DNA from: Filobasidium wieringae
Lineage: Eukaryota > Basidiomycota > Tremellomycetes > Filobasidiales > Filobasidiaceae
Assembly: GCA_001600055.1 (NCBI GenBank)
Contig: BCIV01000016.1
Location: 186,001 to 250,000 of the forward strand
Length of the DNA: 64,000 nucleotides
Direction: 5' to 3'
Shown here: in pieces, positions 35,656 to 46,425 of the stretch
Position numbering within the stretch: position 1 is the stretch's first letter
Layout: each line of letters opens with the position of its first letter
Position numbers and translations under genes: made by a program
The notes under the pieces: model-generated
Database searches by the model: none
What the model was told of the DNA's origin: nothing
The model's input: the letters and a program-made list of their open reading frames with translations, nothing else

Positions 35656-37108
35656 TCATTCTTCTTCATTCTCTTCATCACCTTCGTCTTCCCTCTTCCT
35701 CTTCTTTCCTGATTCGTCTGCAGGGATCCCAGTAAATGATACCTCGCTATCTTTCCTACCCGTCGTGGCTTTCTTCTTGGCAGCAGGTCCGTCTGTACCT
35801 TTTTCTTCACGTGGGACAATATCGATTAAGAAATCGAACATGTCTGAATACCCAATGGCAGCTGCCACGTCCGTCTTCTGTAGTGTTCTTCGTTTATTCG
35901 ATTGGGCTACGAGCCATGCTCGGGAGGTCAGTTCCGCAATAAAGACTGATCAGCAGAAAAGAGGATAAACAATCAGTACAAGTGTTCCGGGTCACACCCA
36001 ACGGATTTGACTCACTTTCGCAACATTTCCCCAATAATACAGGTACTTCGGCACTGATCATTTTGACATCCGGATCGCTTTTCATGACTTTCTTGATCCT
36101 GGCAAGCGGTAGTGCGAAGTTTTTAAACTCTTGGTCCTTGACGGCAGAAGGTGCCCCGTTTCCCGGGAGGGAAGAACTTGTCGTCCCTCTCTCTGCTAAA
36201 TCCATCTGACGGGTCCAAAACTTTACCAAGAGCGATTCCAGAGCTCTAGCCTTCTCTTCTGACAAAGCGGAAGACGGCTGAGAAGCGGGTACTGAAGGGG
36301 GTTGTTGTTGCTGCTGCTGATTCTGCTGTTGCTGAGCGTAATTAGGATGAGATGCGTGTGGGTGTTGTTGGGATATGTTGGGATTCATCTGTTGATCCTG
36401 CTGATTACTGAACCCGGTCATCGAGCCATACATCCCCGGAGTACCTCTTCCGGTGAGTTCAGCCGTATTGACCGTCCCTGTTCCCGATCCTGAATCGAAA
36501 CTGGTTCGGAAGTGAGCCATAGCGGCAGGAGGTAGGATCGCTTCTAGATCATCATCTACCCCTTGACCACTCCCTATAGAAGTTGCTAAGATATCATCGT
36601 CATCCAGATCGACGTTGTTAGGTGTATGGGTGTGAGGTTGATGCGTATGAGTCTGGTTGTGGGTATAGTTAGATGGGAGATGAGGATGATGAGGTTGAGC
36701 ATGGTGAGTGTGAGAATGGCGGATATTATTCGCTGACGAGTTTAGTTGAGAAGGTTGAGATGATTGAGGGTGTTGATGAGGATTATGGGTGAACATTTGT
36801 GCATATGGTTGAAGGATTTCCCCGGTTGTCGTCCCGCTCGTCAAATCTATCCCCGCACCCATGAAACCCGAACCTGACGATTCTCCCATCTTCCCTCCCA
36901 AGTTTCCTTGCCAACCGTTCCCTGCATGGTGATGTCCATTCCCGTTCGAAATTCCTCCAATATTGTTGTCATGGGAAAAAGGTGACTGCGATTGAAATGG
37001 ATACAATGTGTTCGAAAAGGGGTGCGTGAGGGGGTTCGAGAAATCAGGACCAGTATCGATCAGATCATCCCTATCCGATGGCGATGACGGAGAGGAGAGT
37101 TGATCCAT
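35656..37108 (-). CDS. HAP5: CCAAT-binding factor subunit HAP5/NF-YC
   Basis: Two exons, 37108-36016 and 35945-35656, encode 460 residues. The histone-fold core is near the C-terminus: [20 protein letters not shown], then [13 protein letters not shown], and across the intron [20 protein letters not shown] and [28 protein letters not shown] ends the fold, as in NF-YC. A KKRKRED nuclear-localisation-like patch lies in the tail. The N-terminal 300 residues are low-complexity, rich in Asn, Gln, His and Ser, with a polyglutamine tract near 36295-36330. NF-YC pairs with NF-YB and NF-YA to bind CCAAT boxes; in fungi it controls respiration and iron genes. In the first helix region KCCE replaces the more common KA-A-Q/E. 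Confidence 0.95.
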
Positions 37109-37530
37109 CGAAAAGAGGCAAGACGAGTTCTAACAGGCCAGATAGGCCTGAGATTAAGAGCTTGAACACCCTAGAATTCGTTACTACGAGAAGATGAGAA
37201 CCACAATATGAAGAGAGGCAGGCTGATGATCGATAGACCGACGAACTGAATAGGCTACGAGTGTCTGGTATACTGGTATGATGATTAGGATAAATCTAAC
37301 TAAGCCTTATTGCTCGATGAAATTGTCGAGACAAGCGATATTGGGCAGGTGATCTGCGTGAAGAAACTCTATCGGCGCGATTTCGGCTGCGCGCGGCAGT
37401 TGTTTTGGATGAGGTAAGGTAGATCACGATCACTATTTAGGATACGGACATGAGGTTAGTAGCAGGGGTTGGAAGATTACACAGGAGGAGTAATACGAGA
37501 GAGGGCGTGAATTAATGCTGACTAGCGTCC
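37109..37530. other. Promoter of HAP5 and 3' flank of the next gene
   Basis: About 420 bases between tandem minus-strand genes; no gene signal seen. Confidence 0.45.
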
Positions 37531-38249
37531 TCATTGGCCTGGCTTGAGGTACGGCCAGTAAAACCTCATGCACCTGGTAGGGAAACCTTTCGATTTTACC
37601 TCTCCCGGGATCAGCTTCTCGCCATGATCAGAGACGTCTTTAGCATTTGCGACTACCTTATATCCGGCTACAAAGCAGATCATAGGTTTCGAAATCAGTA
37701 TTGCCCTGTCGTGAACGCTCGTCAGTCTCTTGCTTACATCTACAAGTTGCATGACCACTCTTCCTGTCGCAACTAAACCATCTTTGGTCGTCGTAATTAG
37801 CAGAGTAGTCAATCTCCCCGTCGACCACCCGTGCGCTGTCTCGACAATCGCTCAGAATGCTCAAGGAGATGTCATCCGGATAGATCTGTCCAGAGTGTGT
37901 TGCGTCATAGATCTCGGTGACCCATTCCAACGACCCAGAGACAGTAGGTATGGCTCCACCGATCATCTGACCTGATGGTTTATCCACGTTGAAGAGAATT
38001 CTCACTGGCCCTTGACGAGTAGAATTTCCTGCGATATCGTATTCAACGTCGATGGTATATCCCGCGGATTGAGCTGCACAGCCATGAACAATTTACAATT
38101 TAGGTTCATCAGGTTCGATTTGACGAGAACTTCAAATTGAACTACTTACGATTTGCTTCAGACTTTTCTCTTGGGACCAAAGCGGCAGCATGAGCAGCCA
38201 GGCTGGTATAAAGCAGGACAGAAAGGATGGAAGCTAGTTTGATAAACAT
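37531..38249 (-). CDS. Small secreted protein of unknown function
   Basis: The first exon starts MFIKLASILSVLLYTSLAAH, a clear signal peptide with likely cleavage after AHA or AAA. A splice leads to PQSAGYTIDVEYDIAGNS, then ILFNVDKPSGQMIGGAIP and SANYDDQRWFSCDR. A third exon, taken from acceptor ttgtag near 37674, gives GYKVVANAKDVSDHGEKL and ends WPYLKPGQ at TGA 37531-37533. If the alternative acceptor (cacgacag) is used, the protein stops soon after CR. The mature chain is about 180 residues with about four cysteines and resembles no family I recognise. It is divergent from the nicotinamide riboside kinase gene. Confidence 0.6.
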
Positions 38250-38756
38250 GGCAAATGAGTGTCGGTTATTCGTTGGTATGTGGCCGGTAAGAGAATGTGA
38301 AATGAGCTATAGATGGATTTCATTAATAATCATAACAGCTGTAGGAGACGTACATGATCTTGGCATGTTTTGCTATATAGGGTCTTAATGGCCTTGCTCT
38401 CAGTTTCGAAACATCCCAAACCCGAGCTTACCTTTGTGCCCGGTCTAAGCATGAAACGTATCTCCCCTTTTTTTTGTGTGTGACCAGGGAACCCTTCCAG
38501 GGGACTACATGGTATGCGGCCATGACCCGTGGCATCGATGAAACTTGAGCACTTCTATCGAAACGGTATGAACTATGAAGAGATTTTGAAATCTGACAAG
38601 AATCGGAAACAAGCGCGATCTTCGGAACTTTACCGGAATTAGTCATCGTGGTCAGGAAATCGCGGTAGAATGCTCAATTATCGGTCCATCTGCTATACCT
38701 CAGTTTATTCAGGATAGAGCATCCGTGTACAGTATATACAGGCTCAGCGTAGAACC
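38250..38756. other. Divergent promoter region, secreted protein / NRK1
   Basis: About 505 bases. Contains a run of eight or more T at about 38466-38474 and a TATA-like tatata at about 38733. No gene seen. Confidence 0.45.
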
Positions 38757-39833
38757 ATGAAGACCTTGCTCATTGCAGTTGGCGGTCCAACCTGCTCGGG
38801 AAAGACGCTCCTCGTCAAGCACTTGAAAAGCGTGTTCCCCGAGGGTGACTCGTTTATTATTCACCAGGACGACTTCGCACCTGTGAGTCACGAAATGCCA
38901 ACCGATGAAGATTTCGCTGATAAGAATTGGCATGAGCAGCCAGAAGCAGATCTTCCGTATCATCCCGATCATCCCGAGTGGCAGGACTGGGACTACCCTC
39001 CAACGGCTATCGAGTGGGATCGATTCCGCTCCGCCCTCTTGTACTCGAAGAAGAACGGCGAGCCTTCACCCGATGTGAACTCTCACGATCATCTCAATGC
39101 ACAAACGAAAGTGGAAGTGAGCGAATCGCTCCTGAACACATGGAGAGAGAGGTTTGATGGGCTGAGAAAGGAGATGAAGGAAGGAGTGGTGTTCGGTCTC
39201 GTCGATGGGTTCTTACTCTACTGGGATGAGGTGAGGAAATATTTCCGATTTCCGATTGCTATGCAGAGATTCTGATGCAAACGGTCTCATACAGAAATGT
39301 AATCCTCTGTACGATGTCTCTTTCTTCCTGCGCGTGCCTAAGGATACATTGCGCAAACGGAGAGAGACTCGGGCACAATACGTAACCCAAAGTAGGTCAT
39401 GCTTTTGCCCTTCTATAAATTCGTGCCCTCACCGAGATCCTTTGCATCAGCTGGAGACGTATGGACAGACCCCCCACTTTATCACCCTCTGGTTGTCTGG
39501 CCAGCTTACGAATTCGGTCATCGACACATGTTCGCCAACGGGGATGTAGAACAAGGAGAGTTGATCCCCCAAATTCCCCGCTGGCAGAAGGATGACGAAC
39601 AATTGAAAGGCGGATGGGCGGAAAACAAAATAAAAGAGCTGGCTGCTGCGAAGGCAAACGACAAGGGGAAAGGGAAAGCTTCGGACGAAGATCTAGACCT
39701 AGCTCAGATTGTTGAAGAGCGGGGTGAAACGATCATCCATGAGTTTCAACCGAGGGAGGGTAACGAAGGTATGGAGGAGATGGTGGACAAAGCGCTTGGA
39801 GCCATATTCGATGCTGTCAGAGATCTCGTATAA
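38757..39833 (+). CDS. NRK1: Nicotinamide riboside kinase
   Basis: Starts MKTLLIAVGGPTCSGKTLLV, a Walker A motif, followed by the acceptor-binding FIIHQDDFAPV and the aromatic DWDYPPTAIEWDRFR. A lid-region arginine cluster (LRKRRETRAQYV) and WTDPPLYHPLVVWPAYEF follow after introns at about 39229-39295 and near 39391-39450. The C-terminal part is acidic/lysine-rich. NRK phosphorylates nicotinamide riboside (and nicotinic acid riboside) to the mononucleotide for NAD+ salvage, in the cytosol. The last part is longer than yeast Nrk1. The 28-nt piece between two acceptor-like sites at 39270-39295 must be skipped, as including it brings in a stop. Confidence 0.88.
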
Positions 39834-39961
39834 TTGAGGATCACAGTTAATTGAGCAAGCGAGAAAAAGAATCATCAAGCAAGTTGTACCATGTGCATAA
39901 CCATTTACACCTCAAAAGACCTGTCTCGAAACGCTCTTCACCGACCGACCTAGCTACGTGC

Positions 39962-42900
39962 TCAAAGCTGTCTGCTTCTAGTCCTTCTCTCTGGTGGCCC
40001 TCTTGCTTGAAATGCGTCTAGCAACTTTTTCCGCTCCAGATCGGCTTTGGGATCTACGTAGACTACTCTCATGGATTCATCTCCTATTCCTATGTTGTCG
40101 TTCTCGTTGTCGTTAGGATGTTCCGCTTGATCATGATCAAAGTTGTTGACGGCTTGTAGGAAGGGATTGGTCGTTCGAGAAGAGGCTCCCTGATCGATGT
40201 AGTCGAAAGTATCAGCTGACGCAGTCTTGCCCAATCGAAAAGGAAAAAGAAAACTTACCGATCGACCCCTTGCTATTCGATTCCTCCTAGGCTATTAAGA
40301 ACAAAGGACGAATTAGACACTGTTGACCTGACATACAACCGAAGATGACGTACATTATGGTATAGCTTTGGCTCAACCGGTTGATTCAGTTGGGCCCATA
40401 TCTCTGGCGCAATGACTGGCGGTGTTACCGGGCTATTATTGCCACTCGTAACAGCAGGCTCAGATTGCTGACGAGGTTGTTGATCCGCTAGTACAGGCAT
40501 AGCTGGTGCCGCAGAGACTGACGAATCTGTCCGTATCGGTGTACGCATCGCTTGCTCTTGAGGAGCGATTGAGGTAGCACCTGATTTATTAGATGCAGAC
40601 ACGGATCGTGACCGCGTGTCAGCAGTAGATACCGAGTCGAATCGTCCAGGTTTTCCGGTATCCAATTCTATCTCGGTAGGATTAAGCCCGAATTTCCGGT
40701 TCTCGGAGAGCTCCGATTTATCTACGGTAGCTTCGCTGAGTGCCCGTTCAGCCATAGCTTTCCGTAATGTCGGCGAACCGGGACGTGCAGACATGCCAAG
40801 ACCAAACGCGCTACCTGCATCGCTGATGGTGGAAAGATTCATCGTACCGGCCGATGCTAATTTTGTTCTGGCATTGGTATTCGGTTGGGGGACCATCGAG
40901 TCTGGTCCGGTGGATCCTTCGGCTTCCAGAGTCAGGATATACGGATCTATCGGTTCTAATGTGCCTGTTCGAGCCATGGCATACAACCATTCTCTAGAAA
41001 CGGTGGGAATCTTCCATTCGCTCGCCTTGATCATCTTAATTCCCGAGCTTTGTGCAGACACAAGATGAGTTGTTTTGGTCTTGGAAAGACCTGAAGCGAA
41101 TTCAGCGCCTGATAGAAAATCTTCAGTAAAACGATTTAACTCAGTCTCGAGCATTCTTACCTAAAGCGCGAATCAACCGCCCAAGGTAATACTTGTTCTC
41201 TTCATCGAACCCTGAGACGTGTATTACGACGCCTTTTATGTCTGAGAATTCAAGAAAGACTGTCAAACTTGGCCCTTGACCTGGGATGAAGGTTCAAGAC
41301 GTACTGGATACGGGCATTGAGGCGCCCAATGGTCGAAAGACGATGGAATCATCGAGAGGACATAGCCGCCGCTCTTTCAGACACCTTTCAATCCAGCATT
41401 CAGTCACATTCTGGGCATTGCTGGAGTGCGGTTGTTTGGGTGGCTGCGGTCCCGACCTATTTTCTTGCGCAAAAATCAGTCAGGCAGATCAGCTATTCCT
41501 CAATCAGCCTACTTACAATCGGTAAACCACATAGTCTACCGAGTTACCGGCCTGCCAATCGCTGTACGGTATCAAAGTTCCCAGATTTGCCTGGATGGCG
41601 TCTTCGAAAGTCTTGACAGGGCCCGCGATCTGGTGCGTGAATTTCAAACCAGCGAACACCCTCGCGTCCTGCGTAGATGTCGAGTTCGAAGGGGCTTCCT
41701 CGATGGTTGTCTGATCGGCGAGCTTGAGATTTCCTTCAGGCTCTACGACGTGTGTGGGTACTTTGCTCGGCCCTGCTTCCGCACTAGAAAACGCGTCCTC
41801 TCTGCTTGAACGCAGAAGAGAAGAGCCGGTTGTGTTCGCAATTGATGGCTTAGTATGCCCCCCTAAATCAGCAGCACTTATTCCAGCTGGTCTTGGCGCC
41901 CATGTGGGAGGAGTTTCCTTGACACCGGGAACCACTGCCATTCTTGCTCTCTTCCTTCCGCCACCGGGAGAAGCGAACACGGGACCGTCCGCTCTGTTCC
42001 TGCCCAGATCTGCATTGAATTCCGGTATGGCGACCGGATTTGCTATCTTTACGCTATCAACCAATTCCTGCACGAAAGCTTGCATATTACTGGCTCTTTT
42101 GCCTTGCAGCGCGTCGTCTTCCTGCGAAGCATCCCTAGGTCTTTTTCGAATTACAGCCTGTTCCAACTGATCGGGTCTGGATTTAAGAGCTTCCATGTCC
42201 GTCATATCTATGTCTTCAGGTTTTTTCTCGGGTATCTCCTCAGGTTCACGTGGACGCATGGATCGCTCTATCATCTCCCTTTCTCTTAGTGCTTCTTCCC
42301 TTCTCTTATTCCTCAGTTCCTCTGTCGAAATCGCTCATCTAGTTATGAGCCAGAGCCTGTTCGATGGAAGCGATCCGGACTTACCTTTTCCGGAATAAGT
42401 CTGTTCGTATTCTGGCGGTTCTTCCGTCTCCTCTGCGTCCCAAAGTTCCTCCCTAAACCTCCCTCCAAATTTGATGCAATCCCACAACCAACCTTCCCAA
42501 ACCACCCTGATCCTTCCCCCTACATCCCTCGTTTCAGGCTCCGGTGCTCTTCTTCCCGCATTCTCCCAATCGTCCCGAGCTCGGCGGTTGTAACTCTGAT
42601 CGGAAAGGATTTGAGCGTTCACTTGCATTGCCCATCTCACTTTCGCGGAATCGAGTGGAGAGGGGGAGTTCGGTTTGGGTTCGGAGACTATCAAGTGGGT
42701 GCAAGTTCTGTGGAGGTTGGGGGAATAGGTACCGCCATGGAGGGATATTTCGGAGATTATTTGTTGACGTTTCTCTATCAATATCATGCAATGAGAAATA
42801 CTTGATGAGTTGCTATTGTTCCAGGAGGAATGTTACGATACTTACGTGGTTCGATACCCGAAACAGCGATAGTCAGCCCCTCGAAAGCCTTCAAGCGATA

Positions 42901-43604
42901 ATAATCTAGAGTCTATACAATAACAGGAAAGAAGAATGAGCATCGCTCGACCAATAGCGTTGAGTTTGATTAGGCTTGACTCACTTGAACGGGCGGAATC
43001 TCTGCTCCGGTCAACCATTGATCATGCACATCCCTGATCCATTCTGGACGAAAGATAGGTATCCTAAATTCCACCGAACGCTGATGAAGTCGATTCCATC
43101 AGTCCTCTCACTCGAATCATCCGAGGATAGTGTATGAGAAAGGCTACTGACCTCGTATTTGAGCCCGTCAAACCCTTTGGAGATCAACCCAGTACACTCT
43201 AGAGTCAAGTCCGCTTTGACCTCCTTCACTCCTAAGCTTCTAAGCTTTTCCATGAGCTCGGGTTTTTCAGTTTGGAGACCTGTGAAACAGATGTTTTGGC
43301 CGAAGAAGGGAAGGTGTACTTTAGCATGAGCTAACTCTGGGTCGTGGGTATCATCTATGATCGTTCGCGGAGTGGATCAGTGGGATTTGCTAGATATGAG
43401 CTGCTGTTCGACATTCTTACCGACTGTATCCTCCTGCTCCATCCTTCGAACCAGCTCTTTATCCATCATGTTCACTTCCTCGTCCCCGTTAGGGCCCCTC
43501 ATCCTTCGGCTAGAGACTACATCCTGAGCAGGAGCCGGTCGAAGTTTCACATTCGGCACTCTGCTTGAAAGATGACCTCTTCTAGCTCTTCCCAGAGAGG
43601 CCAT
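39962..43604 (-). CDS. DPB11: Multi-BRCT replication-checkpoint scaffold, Dpb11/Rad4/TopBP1 type
   Basis: Starts MASLGRARRGHLSSRVPNVK. BRCT1 follows with HLPFFGQNICFTGLQTEKPE, then ADLTLECTGLISKGFDGLKY. BRCT2 is AFEGLTIAVSGIEP with IISEISLHGGTYSPNLHRTC and THLIVSEP, closed by VWEGWLWDCIKFG. After a long disordered linker, BRCT3 reads VFAGLKFTHQIAGPVKTFED, and BRCT4 contains TKTTHLVSAQSSGIKMIKAS with VSREWLYAMARTGTLEP. Two BRCT pairs separated by a linker is the Dpb11/Rad4 plan. The protein binds phosphorylated Sld3 and Rad9 and activates the Mec1/ATR kinase at origins and damage sites. The C-terminal tail ends RRTRSRQL with a stop at 39962. Some exon borders in the BRCT1-BRCT2 interval (42780-43250) are approximate. 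Confidence 0.85.
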
Positions 43605-43993
43605 GTTGCGTGCAGTAGAGAATAACCTTTATGTCTCTACAGAGTAAGAAGTATGAGGTTACGTATGACCATGACTGGTGACTACAAGCTGTAAGCTCTG
43701 GGCCATCGGTGGTTCAAGAGTGTGCTTGTAAATACGATGTCATGTCCGTTGGACGCGTCTTTATCAAAGTGACCGCGACGCGTTCAAATCATTTAGCTCA
43801 AGCGTTTCATATTTCTGCCCGAAGGATCAGGTCTGTGCTCTCAGTGTTGACACATCGTCTACCATTCTGTCGACGTTTGATCGATCCTTCAAGTATGTGA
43901 AAGCGCTCGAGTTATCGTCGAAGTAACTCCCTGCGACTATCATCAGACATATCACCTCTTCCATCTGCAGCATTTAGCGCGAGGCTACCAGCG
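43605..43993. other. Bidirectional promoter, DPB11 / coiled-coil protein
   Basis: About 390 bases between two divergent start codons. ACGCGT-like words, possible cell-cycle (MCB) elements, appear as gacgcgtct at 43753-43761 and gacgcgttc at 43777-43785 (shared core GACGCGT). No gene seen. Confidence 0.5.
43753..43785. promoter_or_regulatory. Two GACGCGT words (MCB-like) in the DPB11 divergent promoter
   Basis: GACGCGT occurs at 43753-43759 and 43777-43783, 24 bp apart. ACGCGT is the MBF site that drives G1/S replication genes in ascomycete yeasts. Its place before a replication-initiation gene is suggestive; use by this organism is an inference. Confidence 0.4.
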
Positions 43994-46293
43994 ATGACCT
44001 ACGAACCGAACATTAAAGATCGAGTCCGTATCGCCCTGGTGAGTGATTACGCACAATCTCAAGTATTCGGCCGCACCTAATAGGTCTCAGTCTATCAGGC
44101 TTTGACAATCCTGAATGGAAAGGATTGCGACGAGGATGTGGAAGGTGGGACCAATATTCTGCACTTGAACCAATCGCAGCAAATTGATCTTGAATCGAAT
44201 ACTGATGATTCGGTCCGGACAGGCTGTGTCTTGCGACTCAGGGACACTTTCCCCCAGCTTGATCATCAACAATACACGTTCCCGGAGTCAAGGATCCGTG
44301 TGCTCGAGCATAACCGTACCATACAAGCTCAAACGGAACGTTGGTCTAAGTTGGTCCGAGAATTGAACACCCAGGTATCCAGCTTGCAATGTCAAATAGC
44401 AGAAAAAGATATCGGTTCGTTCCACGTCTTCCATGCTCCTTTCTGTACTTGAGCTAATTCTGTCCCTTTTCTGCATACCAGATCTTTCTATCGCCCAAAC
44501 CGATCGGGAGGCAGCGCAGCACAGACCTCCTGTCCAGAAACGTCCTCGCAAGACAACCGTACTGAGCGATAAGACAAACCTCCCTGCCCCGACCCCTGAT
44601 ATGAATAGAGCAGCCGATGAGAACGAGGACCCTAGCACCATGATCAAGAAGAAGGCAGGACCGGGATCGAGGGGAAAGGGGAAGGAGAAGAAGGGGGTCA
44701 AGGAGGAAGAAATTTTGGCGCTTTGTGAACGATTAGATGAGAGTTTGGAGTCACATATCAGTGAGTCCCCTTGACGTGTCTATCTACTTTTCGAATCATC
44801 AAATCCTAGAACAAGCTGACCCACAGATCCCTTCTCGTAATACAGGGAAACTTCGAACGGTCCCTCCTGTTCAACTACTGTTCAATCTTCTAAACGCTCC
44901 GCAAGAGATATCCCACCCCATGCCGCCTATCCGTCTGCAAGCAATCCTTGCCCACTCCCGTCGGATTATTCAAAGCCTTTCCTTTTACCTAGAAAAGTGC
45001 GTTCATCAAGACGCGTCCGCGATCTATAGCCGGGTAGGGGGAGATATAGGGGTAATTAGATCTCCGAGGGGTATGCTCAAAATCATTACCTATCTGGCTC
45101 AACACGTTTTGTCGGCGGTCGCTCATTCGGTCAAGGAGATACTAAAGGGGATGGACATTCATGTGGATGGGGAAGAAGCAGCAGTTCTGGGGATCAGGAG
45201 AGTTTGGAGCGACATGATCATTCTTATCACAAAGACCTTGATCAAGCCAGCATTGGTCGCTATGTCGAACTCGAACGGTCCTACTCAGACCGCTACGGTC
45301 AATTCGAATGGATTCAAACGAAAGCGAGGGGATCTGAGGATAAATTTCATGAAACTGATCATCTGTCTCGGTCAGATCGATCTCAGCCTCGATGAAGATC
45401 CCGAACACGCTCTTGCAGAGGGAGGAGCGTTACTTGCCATGTCACATTTGATCAAGCTGGTACAGTGCGACACGCTTGGAGTAGCCGAGTTGCAGGTCAA
45501 AAGAGAATGCGCAAGAATCTTGATCGATACTATCCGATGTTTGATCCCTTACTTGCCCCTACGCAGAGAGGCTCTACAATTCTCTGATAGTTCGAGGGGA
45601 TCTTATCAGTATGATATCCTCAACATGTCCCAAAGTTCGCCGGGTTCAACAAAGAATCCTCCAGAATTCTTGTTGAACATGTCGATCCGGACTCAACTCG
45701 TTCAGATCGTCTCCCCTGCGGAAGGACCGTTAGCGTTTCTGGACTCGACATCTACGGGAATTTTCGAAGATCCGTCGTTGCGCGCCATTTTATATAACAT
45801 GGTAGAAGAATTAATGTTGTCCGAAGATGAAGAACAAGGCATCATTGCGAACACTATCATATCGTTGTCCCATCGAACGCCTATGTCTGCAAGAGCGGAT
45901 AGTCATCGGGAAGTTCCCACAGAACCAACTAAAGACGAGGAAGAACGCGATATGACGACGAACCAGACGGAAATGGAGAGTCTTAACCGTCTTCAAACTG
46001 GCTGTCAATACGTCCAAACGATGGTCACTGTGCCACCGAACAATGCCAACCTGCAGAACGTGTCGTACACAGTGAACGACGCTGATGTAGCGCAGATGGA
46101 CAGCACCGTTCTGCAAGCAGTAGAATCTTTCTGCGACGAGTCCGCCAGCAGGGATATGGGACTCGTATCAGGGCCACCTCAGAACTCGCCTCAAATCTGT
46201 CAGGATGTATCCAAGCCCGCAAACATCGCGCTAGAGGCAATACCCGCGCTGGGAGTCGTGTATCAGGCGGAGAATGATATCGAGATGGCCTGA
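43994..46293 (+). CDS. Unrecognised coiled-coil protein divergent from DPB11
   Basis: Starts MTYEPNIKDRVRIAL (44038 donor), then exon 2 from 44099. An N-terminal coiled coil is visible (IRVLEHNRTIQAQTERWSKL, VRELNTQVSSLQCQIAEKD), followed by a basic, proline-containing linker with KKKAGPGSRGKGKEKK. From about 44850 a long helical region begins after the splice ESHI-RKLRTVPPVQ: LAHSRRIIQSLSFYLEKCV, MLKIITYLAQHVLSAVAHSV and so on to LYNMVEELMLSEDEEQ. The tail is disordered. No motif lets me name it. Length is near 740 residues. Its position, head-to-head with a checkpoint scaffold, hints at a shared cell-cycle programme only. Confidence 0.65.
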
Positions 46294-46425
46294 ACGGTAT
46301 CGAGGGTGTTAGAGCATATTACAGGTTGGTGTGATCCTTAGTTTTTACAGCGAAACAGTTGTACAAGGGCTACGAGTGCGGGTATCGTCATCAAGTCTTT
46401 CGTTAATCCAATACATTCCCTCATC

